Shown: positions 22,895-31,093 of the stretch, one piece after another
How the letters are laid out: every line of letters starts with the position of its first letter
Position numbering within the stretch: position 1 is the first letter of the stretch
Assembly: GCA_035524275.1 (NCBI GenBank)
Contig: DATKPC010000019.1
Span: 1 to 36,750 of the forward strand
Origin: DATKPC01 sp035524275
GTDB lineage: Bacteria; Pseudomonadota; Gammaproteobacteria; Burkholderiales; Burkholderiaceae_F
DNA: 36,750 nt
Direction: 5' to 3'
Position numbers and translations under genes: made by a program
The notes under the pieces: generated by a model
What the model was told of the DNA's origin: nothing
The model's database searches: none
Seen by the model: the letters and a program-made list of their open reading frames with translations, nothing else

Positions 22895-24495
22895 ACAATG
22901 ACCGCGAGCAGCCCCGCGGCGAGCGCCAGCGCAACGGCGGCCGGGAACACGCGCCGCAGGATCTCGCCTTCGGTGCCGCTCGCGCGACTCGCCGCCGCGG
23001 TCGCGACGATCGCCGCGACGTCGACGAGGCGCCCGATCGCGCCACCGACGACCGTCGCGGCGAGCGCCGCCGTGCCGTCGAAGTCCAGCGTGGACGCGGC
23101 CGTCGTCACGGCTTCGCCGAAGACCGGGCTCGTCGCGAGCGCGTCGCCGCCCATCGCGCTGCCGAGCGCGCCGCACCACGTCGCCGCGAGCGGATAGAGG
23201 ATGCCGCCGCCGATCGCGGCGAGCGCGATCGTCGCGTCGTGTCCGGCGGAGCGCGAGACCTGCGCGAGCGCGCCCACGAGCGCGATCGTCAGCAGCGGTG
23301 TGCGGCACAGCCACAGCGCTTCGATGAAGATGCGGCAGGTCTCGACGATCCGGCTGCCGAGCACCGCGGCGGTGAGCAGCGCGGCAACGAGGACGCCGCT
23401 GCCGGGCGTCGACAGCCACCCGACGACGAAGATCGCGGGGTCGGCGCGGCGCGCGGCAACGGCAGGCGGGTTCGCGACGACGAGGCCGTGCAGGTCCGGC
23501 CACGGGACCTGCCAGGCCGAGATGCCGTTCAACGGCGCGCGCCACGGCGTCGCGTTCCACAGCAGCAGCACGCCGGCGAGCAGCACCCAGGGAAGCCAGG
23601 CCCGGGCGACCTTGCCCGCCGGATGCACGGCGGGCGCGAGCTTCCGTCCGCCGGGGCCGCGATCGGAGGGGAGCGTCCACGGCTCGCGCGGGCGCCAGCG
23701 GGCCGGCCACGCGAACAGCACGGCGCAGGCGGCCGCCGCCGCGACCAGGTCGGCGAGCCACGGCCCGTGCAGCACCGCGACCAGCGCCTGTGCGACCGCG
23801 TAGGTGCACGCCACGCCGAGGATCACCGGCCAGGCGCCGATGGCCGTGCGCCACCCGCACAACGTCGTGACGAGCGTCCACGGGACCAGCAGCGCCAGCA
23901 GCGGTGCGACGCGAGCCGTCGCGTGGGCCAGCGCGGCCGGCGCGATGCCGGAGGCGGCGGCCAGCGCGCCGAGCGTCGATCCGGACGCCCCGAACGCCGC
24001 CGGCGCGACATGCGCGACGAGCGCCAGCGCCGCCGACTGCGATGGCGGGAAGCCGACGCTCGCGAGCAGGGCCGCGGTCATCGCCACGGGCGCGCCTCCG
24101 GCGGCGATCCCCTCGAAAACGCTCGCCGCGCAGAACGCGACGAGCAGCACCTGCAGGCGCTGGTCCGGGCAGGCGCGCGCCAGGCTGTCCTTCAGGACGA
24201 CCGCATAGCCCTTCCGGGCGACGATCTGCTGCAGGAAGACGACGTTGACGACGATCCATCCGAGCGGCACGAGCCCCTTCGCCGCGCCGAACGCCGCCGC
24301 GGACAGCGCCATGCGCGGCGGCATGCCGTCGACGACGACGGCGAAGAACAGCGCGACGCCTGCGGCGAGCACCACCGACCAGGCCGCGCGGAGGCGGAAG
24401 AAGCCGAGCGCGGCCAGCAGCACCGCCAGCGGCGCGGCGGCCGCGGCGATCGACCAGTCGAGGTTGCCGAACGGATCGTAGTTCTGCGCGAACAT
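22882..24495 (-). CDS. L-lactate permease (LctP/LldP) family transporter
   Basis: This 537-residue polytopic inner-membrane protein has a dozen or more hydrophobic segments. LctP-family features include MFAQNYDPFGNLDWS at the start, FCAASVFEGIAAGGAPVAMTA split around residues 120-140, and TSPVFGEAVTTAA near 460-475. The family carries lactate, glycolate or related hydroxy acids with protons. No lactate or glycolate dehydrogenase is nearby, so the substrate is open. The neighbouring thioesterase gene lies upstream on the same strand with 19 bases between, so the two may be cotranscribed. Its stop lies inside a small tandem repeat. Confidence 0.88.
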   Translation of the reverse strand: MFAQNYDPFGNLDWSIAAAAAPLAVLLAALGFFRLRAAWSVVLAAGVALFFAVVVDGMPPRMALSAAAFGAAKGLVPLGWIVVNVVFLQQIVARKGYAVVLKDSLARACPDQRLQVLLVAFCAASVFEGIAAGGAPVAMTAALLASVGFPPSQSAALALVAHVAPAAFGASGSTLGALAAASGIAPAALAHATARVAPLLALLVPWTLVTTLCGWRTAIGAWPVILGVACTYAVAQALVAVLHGPWLADLVAAAAACAVLFAWPARWRPREPWTLPSDRGPGGRKLAPAVHPAGKVARAWLPWVLLAGVLLLWNATPWRAPLNGISAWQVPWPDLHGLVVANPPAVAARRADPAIFVVGWLSTPGSGVLVAALLTAAVLGSRIVETCRIFIEALWLCRTPLLTIALVGALAQVSRSAGHDATIALAAIGGGILYPLAATWCGALGSAMGGDALATSPVFGEAVTTAASTLDFDGTAALAATVVGGAIGRLVDVAAIVATAAASRASGTEGEILRRVFPAAVALALAAGLLAVIVAAF

Positions 24496-24514
24496 CGACG
24501 GCGCGGCGCGGGCG

Positions 24515-24919
24515 TCACGAAGCCGCGGGAAGAGGCGGCAGCTCGCGCGGCTTGCGCTGCTCGTCGGTCGCGACGTAGACCAGCGTGGCTTCGGTCACCT
24601 TGATCACCTCGGCCTGCAGCCGGTTGCGCTCGGCGAAGACTTCGACATCGACGGTGATCGAGGTGCGCCCGGTCCGGACGACCCGCGAGTAGAACGACAG
24701 CAGGTCGCCGACGAGCACCGGATTCTTGAACACGAAGCTCGTCACCGCCACGGTGGCGACACGGCCGCCGGCGCGGCGGACCGCCGGGATCGCGCCGGCG
24801 ATGTCGACCTGGGCCATGATCCAGCCGCCGAACACGTCGCCGTGGACGTTGGCGTCGGCCGGGACCGGCATCACGCGCAGCGTCGGGTGCATGTCCGGAA
24901 GCTGGATCGGGTCGTTCAC
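24515..24919 (-). CDS. Acyl-CoA thioesterase, YciA-type hotdog fold
   Basis: This 134-residue single-hotdog protein hydrolyses acyl-CoA to free acid and CoA. The family core is NVHGDVFGGWIMAQVDIAGA read in two parts (NVHGDVFGGW and IMAQVDIAGA, about 24-43), with Asp in the active position, then VATVAVTSFVFKNPVLVGDLL and a TLVYVATDEQRKPR end. I chose GTG at 24919 because AAGGAA precedes it at good distance and the protein begins NDPIQLPDMHPTLRV. A later ATG would remove part of the first strand. It is divergent from the ABC exporter and upstream of the permease. Substrate chain length is unknown. Confidence 0.88.
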   Translation of the reverse strand: MNDPIQLPDMHPTLRVMPVPADANVHGDVFGGWIMAQVDIAGAIPAVRRAGGRVATVAVTSFVFKNPVLVGDLLSFYSRVVRTGRTSITVDVEVFAERNRLQAEVIKVTEATLVYVATDEQRKPRELPPLPAAS

Positions 24920-24943
24920 GACGCGGATTCCTTCGATAGGGGA

Positions 24944-25000
24944 GGCGGCGCCGCGGTCTCGGCGTGGCGCCGCCGCGCAGGATACGACAACGGCGGCGCC
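24944..25000. repeat. Repeated GGCGGCGCC element between divergent genes
   Basis: GGCGGCGCC occurs at 24944-24952 and 24992-25000, with its reverse complement at 24966-24974. The first pair forms a possible nine-base-pair stem. In DNA this GC-rich the information content is low, but all three copies fall in a 111-base divergent promoter region. Confidence 0.35.
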
Positions 25001-25015
25001 GAATCCGCGCGGATT

Positions 25016-25030
25016 GGCGATAATCGCCGG
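25016..25030 (+). promoter_or_regulatory. Possible -10 element giving a leaderless ABC-exporter message
   Basis: GATAAT (25019-25024) sits within the palindrome GGCGAT-A-ATCGCC (25016-25028), directly before the ATG at 25031. If it is a -10 box, transcription would begin at or next to the start codon. No ribosome-binding sequence precedes that ATG, which fits a leaderless message. No clear -35 is seen. Confidence 0.35.
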
Positions 25031-26860
25031 ATGCGAGGGATCCGCTCGGTCGCCGACAGCAGGGCCAGGACGCCGCGCGCCGAAGGCGAGGCCGGCGCCG
25101 ACTGGGCTGCGCTGCGTACGCTCGTCCCCTACCTCATGGCCTACCGCGGGCGGGTCGCCGCCGCGATGGCATGCCTCGTCGGCGCCAAGCTCGCGACGGT
25201 CGGCGTGCCGCTGCTGCTCAAGGCGATCGTCGACGCGTTCACGCCGCGCGACCATGCGGCCGTGCTCGCCGTGCCGCTCGCGCTGATCGTCGCCTACGGC
25301 AGCCTGCGGCTCGCGACCTCCGTCTTCACCGAGCTGCGCGAATTCTTCTTCGCCCGCGTCACGCAGTCCACGGTGCGCACGCTCGCGCTCAAGACGTTCC
25401 GCCACCTGCATTCGCTGTCCCTGAAGTTCCACCTCGACCGCCGTACCGGGGCGGTCACGCGCGAGATCGACCACGGCGTGCGCGGCATCTCCTCGCTGAT
25501 CAGCTACACGCTCTATTCCATCCTGCCGACGCTCGTCGAGCTGGCGCTCGTCGTCGGCTACCTCGGCTGGCACTACGACGTCTCGTTCGTGCTGATCCTC
25601 GGCTGCAGCCTCGCGATCTACGTCGCCTTCACGCTCAGCGTCACGAACTGGCGCACCCGCTTCCGGCGCGAGGCCAACGAGCTCGACGCCAGGGCTTCGT
25701 CGCGCGCGGTCGATTCGCTGCTCAACTTCGAGACCGTCAAGTACTTCGGCAACGAGGAGTTCGAGGCGCAGCGCTACGACGGCACGCTGGCGCAGCAGGA
25801 GCAGATCGCGGTCAAGGCGCAGCGCTCGCTCAACCTGCTCAACAGCGGGCAGCAGCTGATCATCGCCTCGGGCCTGACGCTGATGCTGTGGCGCGCGGCC
25901 GTCGGCGTCGAGCAGGGGCGCATGACGGTCGGCGATCTCGTCCTCGTCAACGGCTTCATGATCCAGATGTACGTCCCGTTGAACTTCCTCGGCGTGATCT
26001 ACCGCGAGATCCGGCAGGCGCTGACCGACATGCAGCGGATGTTCCGCCTGCTCGACGAGGAACGCGACGTCGCCGACGCGCCCGGCGCCGCGCCGCTGCG
26101 CGTCGCCGGCGCCGCGGTGCGCTTCGAGCACGTCGATTTTGCGTACGACGCGCGGCGCCAGGTCCTGTTCGACGTCGATTTCACGATCGCCGCCGGGACG
26201 ACGACCGCGGTCGTCGGCGCGACCGGGTCCGGCAAGTCGACGCTCGCGCGCCTGCTGTTCCGCTTCTACGACGCGCAGGCCGGCCGCATCCTCGTCGACG
26301 ACCAGGACGTGCGCGGTGTCACGCAGGCCTCGCTGCGCGCGGCGATCGGGATCGTGCCGCAGGACACGGTGCTGTTCAACGACACGATCGCGTACAACAT
26401 CGCCTACGGCCGCCCCGATGCGGACGCGGCGGCCATCGAGGCGGCGGCGCGCGCCGCGCACATCCACGATTTCATCGCGCAGCTGCCCGACGGCTACGAG
26501 ACCCGGGTCGGCGAACGCGGCCTGAAGCTGTCGGGCGGCGAGAAGCAGCGCGTGGCGATCGCCCGGACGATCCTGAAGGATCCGGCGATCCTCGTCTTCG
26601 ACGAGGCGACCTCGGCGCTCGATTCGCGGACGGAAAAGCGCATCCAGGCGGAGCTGGAGGCCATCGCCGCCGACCGGACGACGCTCGTCATCGCGCATCG
26701 GCTGTCGACGATCGTCCACGCGAGCCAGATCCTGGTCATGGACGTCGGCCGGATCGTCGAGCGCGGCACGCACGAGCAGCTGCTCGCGCGCGGCGGCGCC
26801 TATGCCCGGCTGTGGTCGATGCAGCAGCGCGAGCAGCGCGAGCTGGGGATCGCGGCGTGA
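25031..26860 (+). CDS. ABC exporter of the Atm1/HMT1 (ABCB7-like) family
   Basis: This 609-residue half-transporter has six membrane helices fused to an ATPase and would act as a homodimer in the inner membrane. The membrane part (about 33-320) includes the family marker NFETVKYFGNEEFE (about 234-247). ATPase motifs are Walker A GATGSGKST with Lys402, signature LSGGEKQR (500-507), Walker B ILVFDEATSALD, and the switch His in IAHRLS. Atm1/HMT1 proteins export glutathione-linked compounds and help with heavy-metal tolerance and iron-sulfur metabolism; that role is from the family, not shown here. The first ATG at 25031 lacks a ribosome site. The aap operon begins 73 bases after its stop but has its own strong ribosome site. 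Confidence 0.9.
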   Translation: MRGIRSVADSRARTPRAEGEAGADWAALRTLVPYLMAYRGRVAAAMACLVGAKLATVGVPLLLKAIVDAFTPRDHAAVLAVPLALIVAYGSLRLATSVFTELREFFFARVTQSTVRTLALKTFRHLHSLSLKFHLDRRTGAVTREIDHGVRGISSLISYTLYSILPTLVELALVVGYLGWHYDVSFVLILGCSLAIYVAFTLSVTNWRTRFRREANELDARASSRAVDSLLNFETVKYFGNEEFEAQRYDGTLAQQEQIAVKAQRSLNLLNSGQQLIIASGLTLMLWRAAVGVEQGRMTVGDLVLVNGFMIQMYVPLNFLGVIYREIRQALTDMQRMFRLLDEERDVADAPGAAPLRVAGAAVRFEHVDFAYDARRQVLFDVDFTIAAGTTTAVVGATGSGKSTLARLLFRFYDAQAGRILVDDQDVRGVTQASLRAAIGIVPQDTVLFNDTIAYNIAYGRPDADAAAIEAAARAAHIHDFIAQLPDGYETRVGERGLKLSGGEKQRVAIARTILKDPAILVFDEATSALDSRTEKRIQAELEAIAADRTTLVIAHRLSTIVHASQILVMDVGRIVERGTHEQLLARGGAYARLWSMQQREQRELGIAA

Positions 26861-26933
26861 GCCGGAACCCGGCGCGACCGCGCGACGGCGGCGGCCGCGG
26901 TGGAATCGATGGACGAACCGAGGGGGAAAAGCC

Positions 26934-27956
26934 ATGAAACGAGGCACGATGTCACTGGCCGCGCTGCTGCTGGCGATCGCGGCCGTCCCGGCGCACGCCG
27001 GCAAGACGCTCGACGCCGTGCGGCAGCGCGCGCAGGTCGTCTGCGGCGTCAGCACCGGCGTCGTCGGCTTCTCCGCGGCCGACAGCCAGGGCAACTGGAC
27101 CGGGCTCGATGTCGACATCTGCCGCGCGATCGCCGCCGCGACGCTGGGCGATGCGTCGAAGGTCAAGTTCGTGCCGCTGACGTCGCAGGCCCGCTTCACG
27201 GCGCTGCAGTCGGGCGAGATCGACATCCTGTCGCGCAACACGACCTGGACGCTGACGCGCGACGCCTCGCTCGGGCTCGTCTTCACGGGCGTCACCTACT
27301 ACGACGGCCAGGGCTTCATCGTGCCGAAGAAAAGCAGGATCACCAGCGCGAAGCAGATGAAGGGCCTGCAGGTCTGCGTCGAGTCCGGGACGACGACCGA
27401 GAAGAACCTGACGGACTTCTCGCGCGCCAACAAGCTCAACCTGAAGCCGATCGTCTTCGAGAGGTACGAGGCGGCGACCGGGGCCTACTTCGCCGGTCGC
27501 TGCCAGGCGTACACGACGGATGCGTCCGGCCTCGCCTCCACGCGCAGCGCGCAGGCGAAGAACCCGGACGACCACGTGATCCTGCCGGAGCTGATCTCCA
27601 AGGAGCCGCTCGGTCCCGCGGTGCGTCGCGGCGACGACGAGTGGTTTGCGATCGTCAAGTGGGTGGTCTTCGGGCTGATCGAGGCGGAGGAGTACGGCAT
27701 CGCGCAGGCCAACGTCGACGAGCTCTACGCGAAGAGCGACGACCCGGTCGTGCAGCGGATCCTCGGCAAGACCGAGGACATGGGCAAGCAGCTGGGGCTG
27801 GAGAAGGACTGGATGGTCAAGGCGCTGAAGGCCACCGGCAACTACGGCGAGATCTTCGAGCGCAACGTCGGCACGAAGTCGACGCTGAAGCTGCCGCGCG
27901 GCCTGAACAACCTCTGGAACCACGGCGGCATCCTGTACGCGCCGCCGCTGCGCTGA
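26934..27956 (+). CDS. aapJ: General L-amino-acid ABC transporter, substrate-binding protein AapJ
   Basis: This 340-residue periplasmic binding protein of the AapJ/BztA type captures L-amino acids for the permease pair downstream. The signal peptide is MKRGTMSLAALLLAIAAVPAHA (22 residues; shown here as two parts, MKRGTMSLAA and LLLAIAAVPAHA). Family sequence includes VVCGVSTGVVGFS, GNWTGLDVDICRAIAAATL, FTALQSGEIDILSRNTTWTL, and YTTDASGLAS. AGGGGG precedes the ATG. It is first in the order J-Q-M-P, the standard aap layout. Its length is typical. The ligand is probably acidic and polar amino acids, as in Rhizobium and Rhodobacter relatives; this is inference. Confidence 0.94.
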   Translation: MKRGTMSLAALLLAIAAVPAHAGKTLDAVRQRAQVVCGVSTGVVGFSAADSQGNWTGLDVDICRAIAAATLGDASKVKFVPLTSQARFTALQSGEIDILSRNTTWTLTRDASLGLVFTGVTYYDGQGFIVPKKSRITSAKQMKGLQVCVESGTTTEKNLTDFSRANKLNLKPIVFERYEAATGAYFAGRCQAYTTDASGLASTRSAQAKNPDDHVILPELISKEPLGPAVRRGDDEWFAIVKWVVFGLIEAEEYGIAQANVDELYAKSDDPVVQRILGKTEDMGKQLGLEKDWMVKALKATGNYGEIFERNVGTKSTLKLPRGLNNLWNHGGILYAPPLR

Positions 27957-27985
27957 CGTCCCGGAAGCGGACCGGGCGCACGCCG

Positions 27986-29179
27986 ATGCACGACCCGAAG
28001 GCCGGCGCGCGGCGCGCGCCGCCGCGGCGCCGGTTGTCGTGGCGCAGCGCCGCGGCGCGCGGCCTCGTCTACCAGGCCCTCGCCGTCGTCGTGCTGGCGG
28101 CGCTCGTCGGATGGCTGGGGCACAACACCGTCGCGAACATGCGCGCGCGCGGGATCCAGACCGGTTTCGGCTTCCTGCAGCAGCCGGCCGGCTTCGACAT
28201 CGGCGAGTCGCTCATCCCCTACGACGCGCTGGACCCGTTCTGGAAGGCCTTCGTCGTCGGCACGCTCAATACGCTGCGCGTGGCGCTCGTCGGCATCGTC
28301 GCCACGACGATCCTCGGCACGCTGGTCGGCGTCGGGCGCTTCTCCGGAAACGCGCTCGTGCGCGGACTCTGCGCGACCTACGTCGAGGTCTTCCGCAACG
28401 TCCCGGTGCTGCTGCAACTGCTGATGTGGTACCTGCTGTTCACCGAGGTGCTGCCTCCGGTCAGCGAGGCGATCGCGCTCGGCCCCGGCATCTGGATCAG
28501 CAAGAGCGGCCTGTCGTTCCCCGAGCCGCGCTGGGAGGCCGGCCACCTCGCCGTGCTGGCCGGCACGCTGTTCGGAGGCCTTGCCGGCGTCGGCTGGGCG
28601 CGCTTCGCGCGACGGCGCTTCGAGCGGACCGGCCGCCCGCTGCCGGTCGCCGGGCCCGCGGTCGCGCTCGTCGCCGTCGCCGCGACCGTCGCCTGGTGGG
28701 CCGGCGGGGCGCCGTCGGCGTGGGACGTCCCGGTCAAGGGCGACGTCATCGTCGAAGGCGGCGCGACCGCCACGCCGGAGTACCTGGCCCTCGTCCTTGG
28801 ACTCGTCATTTACACGGGCGCCTTCGTCGCCGAGGTCGTCCGCGCCGGCATCCGCGCGGTGCCCCAGGGACAGGCGGAGGCGGCGGCATCGCTCGGGCTG
28901 TCGCACGGCCAGGCGATGCGCCTCGTCGTGCTGCCGCAGGCGCTGCGCGTGATCGTGCCGCCGTTGACCAGCCAATATCTCAATCTGACCAAGAATTCCT
29001 CGCTCGCCGTGGCGATCGGCTTTCCCGACGTCGTCTCGATCGCCAACACGGCCATCAACCAGACCGGCCGCGCGGTCGAATGCATCGCGGTCATCATGGC
29101 GGTCTACCTCACGGCCTCGCTCGGCACCGCGGCGCTGATGGGCTGGACCAACCGGCGCGTCGCGATCCGCGAGCGATGA
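27986..29179 (+). CDS. aapQ: General L-amino-acid ABC transporter, permease AapQ
   Basis: This 397-residue inner-membrane permease of the HisM/BztB group is longer than simple His/Glu permeases because of an inserted periplasmic and membrane section (about 150-250). The first helix is near 27-46. The binding-protein-dependent permease EAA loop reads EAAASLGLSHGQAMRLVVLP (about 295-314). The end carries LNLTKNSSLAVAIGFPDVVS, as in AapQ. It pairs with AapM. The ATG at 27986 has no strong ribosome site; coupling to the aapJ stop 29 bases upstream is likely. The stop codon overlaps a tiny ORF that leads into aapM. Confidence 0.93.
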   Translation: MHDPKAGARRAPPRRRLSWRSAAARGLVYQALAVVVLAALVGWLGHNTVANMRARGIQTGFGFLQQPAGFDIGESLIPYDALDPFWKAFVVGTLNTLRVALVGIVATTILGTLVGVGRFSGNALVRGLCATYVEVFRNVPVLLQLLMWYLLFTEVLPPVSEAIALGPGIWISKSGLSFPEPRWEAGHLAVLAGTLFGGLAGVGWARFARRRFERTGRPLPVAGPAVALVAVAATVAWWAGGAPSAWDVPVKGDVIVEGGATATPEYLALVLGLVIYTGAFVAEVVRAGIRAVPQGQAEAAASLGLSHGQAMRLVVLPQALRVIVPPLTSQYLNLTKNSSLAVAIGFPDVVSIANTAINQTGRAVECIAVIMAVYLTASLGTAALMGWTNRRVAIRER

Positions 29180-29235
29180 ACGCCGAACCCGGATCGTCGA
29201 ATCGCGAGCGTCGAACGATGCGCGTCGAACCATGA
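29176..29235 (+). CDS. 19-codon bridging ORF between aapQ and aapM
   Basis: ATG at 29176 overlaps the aapQ stop as ATGA, and its own TGA (29233-29235) overlaps the aapM ATG the same way. It would encode MNAEPGSSNRERRTMRVEP. The first five residues and bases resemble the start of aapP (MNAEPI), about 1.2 kb further on. A ribosome finishing aapQ could restart here and then at aapM, giving coupled expression without a ribosome site. It may instead be chance formed by a degenerate 14-base repeat. Whether a peptide is made is unknown. Confidence 0.4.
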   Translation: MNAEPGSSNRERRTMRVEP

Positions 29236-29237
29236 AC
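29196..29237. repeat. Degenerate 14-base tandem repeat leading into aapM
   Basis: GTCGAATCGCGAGC, GTCGAACGATGCGC and GTCGAACCATGAAC follow one another from 29196 to 29237. The hexamer GTCGAA is exact in all three. The second and third copies duplicate the ATG context, and the third ATG is the aapM start (29232). Confidence 0.55.
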
Positions 29238-30344
29238 GTCGTCACGGAGCCGGTCGCGGCGCGCCCCGCGCCCGAGCGGCGTGGCGGCGCGCTCTCGTGG
29301 ATGCGCGCCCATCTTTTCGGGTCGATCGGCAATGCCGTGGCGACGATCGCGCTGGCGGCCGTCGCGGTCGCCGTGCTGCCGCCGGCCGTCGACTGGGCCG
29401 TCGTCCACGCGGTCGTCCGTCCGGACAGCGACGCCTGCCAGGCGGCGCGCGGCACCGGGGCCTGCTGGGGCGGCGTGGTCGAGAAGTTCCGGCTCATCGT
29501 TTTCGGCCGCTATCCGTACGCGGAGCAGGGCCGGCCGGTTGTCGCGACGCTCCTCGTCGTCGCGCTGCTCGTCGCGAGCTGCACGCGTCGACTGTGGAGC
29601 CGCTGGCTCGTCGCGCTGTGGATCGCGGTGCTCGCGGCGTCCTTCGTGCTGATGCGCGGCGGCTTCTTCGGTCTCGCGGTCGTCGCCACCGACCTGTGGG
29701 GCGGGTTGCCGTTGACGCTCCTCCTCTCGACGCTGTCGCTGGCGGCGGCCTTCCCGCTGTCGGTGCTGATCGCGCTGGGCCGACGCTCGCACCTGCCGCT
29801 GATCCGCGCGCTGTGCACGGTCTACGTGGAACTCGTCCGCGGCGTGCCGCTGATCTCGGTGCTGTTCATGGCGTCGTTCATGTTCCCGCTGCTGCTGCCG
29901 GCCGGCGTCACGATCGACGTGCTGCTGCGGGTGCTCGCCGGGATCACGCTCTTCGCAGCCGCCTACGGCGCCGAGGTCGTCCGCGGCGGCCTGCAGGCGA
30001 TCGGCCGCGGGCAGCACGAGGCGGCGGCCGCGCTCGGCCTCTCGACCTGGCAGGCGCAGCGCAAGGTCGTGCTGCCGCAGGCGCTGGCCATCGTCGTTCC
30101 CGGCCTGATGAACAACTTCATCTCGACCTTCAAGGACACGTCGCTGGTCACGATCGTCTCGCTCTACGAGCTCACCGGCTCGCTGGGGCTGGCGTTCAAT
30201 TCCGACGGGCAATGGCGCCCGTTCCGGATCGAGGCCTACCTGTTCATCGCCGCGATCTACTGGATCTTCTGCTTTTCGATGTCGCGCTACAGCCGGTGGA
30301 TCGAGCGTCGGCTCGATCGCGGCACGGGGAAGGCCGTTGCATGA
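29232..30344 (+). CDS. aapM: General L-amino-acid ABC transporter, permease AapM
   Basis: This 370-residue second permease subunit is the BztC-type partner of AapQ. Hydrophobic segments include residues 34-56, 98-115, 120-140 and several after 150. The EAA loop reads EAAAALGLSTWQAQRKVVLP (about 260-279), and LMNNFISTFKDTSLVTIVSL follows, a standard AapM stretch. An ECF-type or receptor domain is absent, as expected. The ATG is overlapped by the tiny bridging ORF and sits in a degenerate 14-base repeat. Its end overlaps aapP by ATGA, so the ATPase is translationally coupled. Confidence 0.93.
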   Translation: MNVVTEPVAARPAPERRGGALSWMRAHLFGSIGNAVATIALAAVAVAVLPPAVDWAVVHAVVRPDSDACQAARGTGACWGGVVEKFRLIVFGRYPYAEQGRPVVATLLVVALLVASCTRRLWSRWLVALWIAVLAASFVLMRGGFFGLAVVATDLWGGLPLTLLLSTLSLAAAFPLSVLIALGRRSHLPLIRALCTVYVELVRGVPLISVLFMASFMFPLLLPAGVTIDVLLRVLAGITLFAAAYGAEVVRGGLQAIGRGQHEAAAALGLSTWQAQRKVVLPQALAIVVPGLMNNFISTFKDTSLVTIVSLYELTGSLGLAFNSDGQWRPFRIEAYLFIAAIYWIFCFSMSRYSRWIERRLDRGTGKAVA

Positions 30345-31087
30345 ACGCAGAGCCGATCATTCGTTTCCAGAAGGTCAACAAGTGGTACGGCCACGCCTTC
30401 CACGTCTTGCGCGACATCGATCTCGACGTCGCGCCAGGCGAGCGGATCGTGATCTGCGGACCGTCGGGTTCCGGCAAGTCGACGCTGATCCGTTGCATCA
30501 ATCGCCTCGAGGAGCATCAGGAGGGGCGCATCGTCGTCGACGGCATCGAGCTCGGCGACGATGTGCGCAGCGTCGAGCGGGTCCGGCGCGAGGTCGGGAT
30601 GGTGTTCCAGCAGTTCAACCTGTTCCCGCATCTCACGGTGCTGCAGAACCTGACGCTGGCGCCGATGTGGGTCGGGCATGTCCCGCGCCGCGAGGCCGAG
30701 GAGCGCGCGATGCAGCAGCTCGCCCGCGTGCGCATCGCCGAGCAGGCGTCCAAATACCCGCTGCAGCTGTCCGGCGGCCAGCAGCAGCGCGTCGCGATCG
30801 CCCGCGCGCTGTGCCTGACGCCGAAGATCATGCTCTTCGACGAACCGACCTCCGCGCTCGATCCGGAAATGATCAAGGAGGTCCTCGACGTGATGATGGA
30901 ACTCGCCGGCCAGGGGATGACGATGCTGTGCGTGACGCACGAAATGGCGTTCGCGCGCGCCTTCGCCGATCGCGTGATCTTCATGGACCAGGGCCAGATC
31001 CTCGAGCAGGCGCCGCCCGAGCGCTTCTTCACGGATCCGCGCCACGAGCGTACGCGCGACTTCCTGTCGAAGATCCTGGGCCACTGA
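30341..31087 (+). CDS. aapP: General L-amino-acid ABC transporter, ATP-binding protein AapP
   Basis: This 248-residue ATPase powers the AapQM permease. Walker A is GPSGSGKST with Lys46, the Q-loop is VFQQFNLFPHLTVLQNL, the signature is LSGGQQQR (143-150), Walker B is IMLFDEPTSALD (163-174), and the switch His is in VTHEM. The sequence is closest to the GlnQ/HisP group, as for all polar amino-acid ATPases. The start overlaps the aapM stop as ATGA. The methyltransferase gene starts six bases after its stop and could ride on the same transcript. Confidence 0.95.
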   Translation: MNAEPIIRFQKVNKWYGHAFHVLRDIDLDVAPGERIVICGPSGSGKSTLIRCINRLEEHQEGRIVVDGIELGDDVRSVERVRREVGMVFQQFNLFPHLTVLQNLTLAPMWVGHVPRREAEERAMQQLARVRIAEQASKYPLQLSGGQQQRVAIARALCLTPKIMLFDEPTSALDPEMIKEVLDVMMELAGQGMTMLCVTHEMAFARAFADRVIFMDQGQILEQAPPERFFTDPRHERTRDFLSKILGH

Positions 31088-31093
31088 GCCGCC

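Noticed and set aside
24920..27295. Long minus-strand frame running into the thioesterase gene
   Set aside because: The part beyond 24919 is antisense to the ABC exporter and aapJ. The thioesterase begins at GTG 24919 with a ribosome site.
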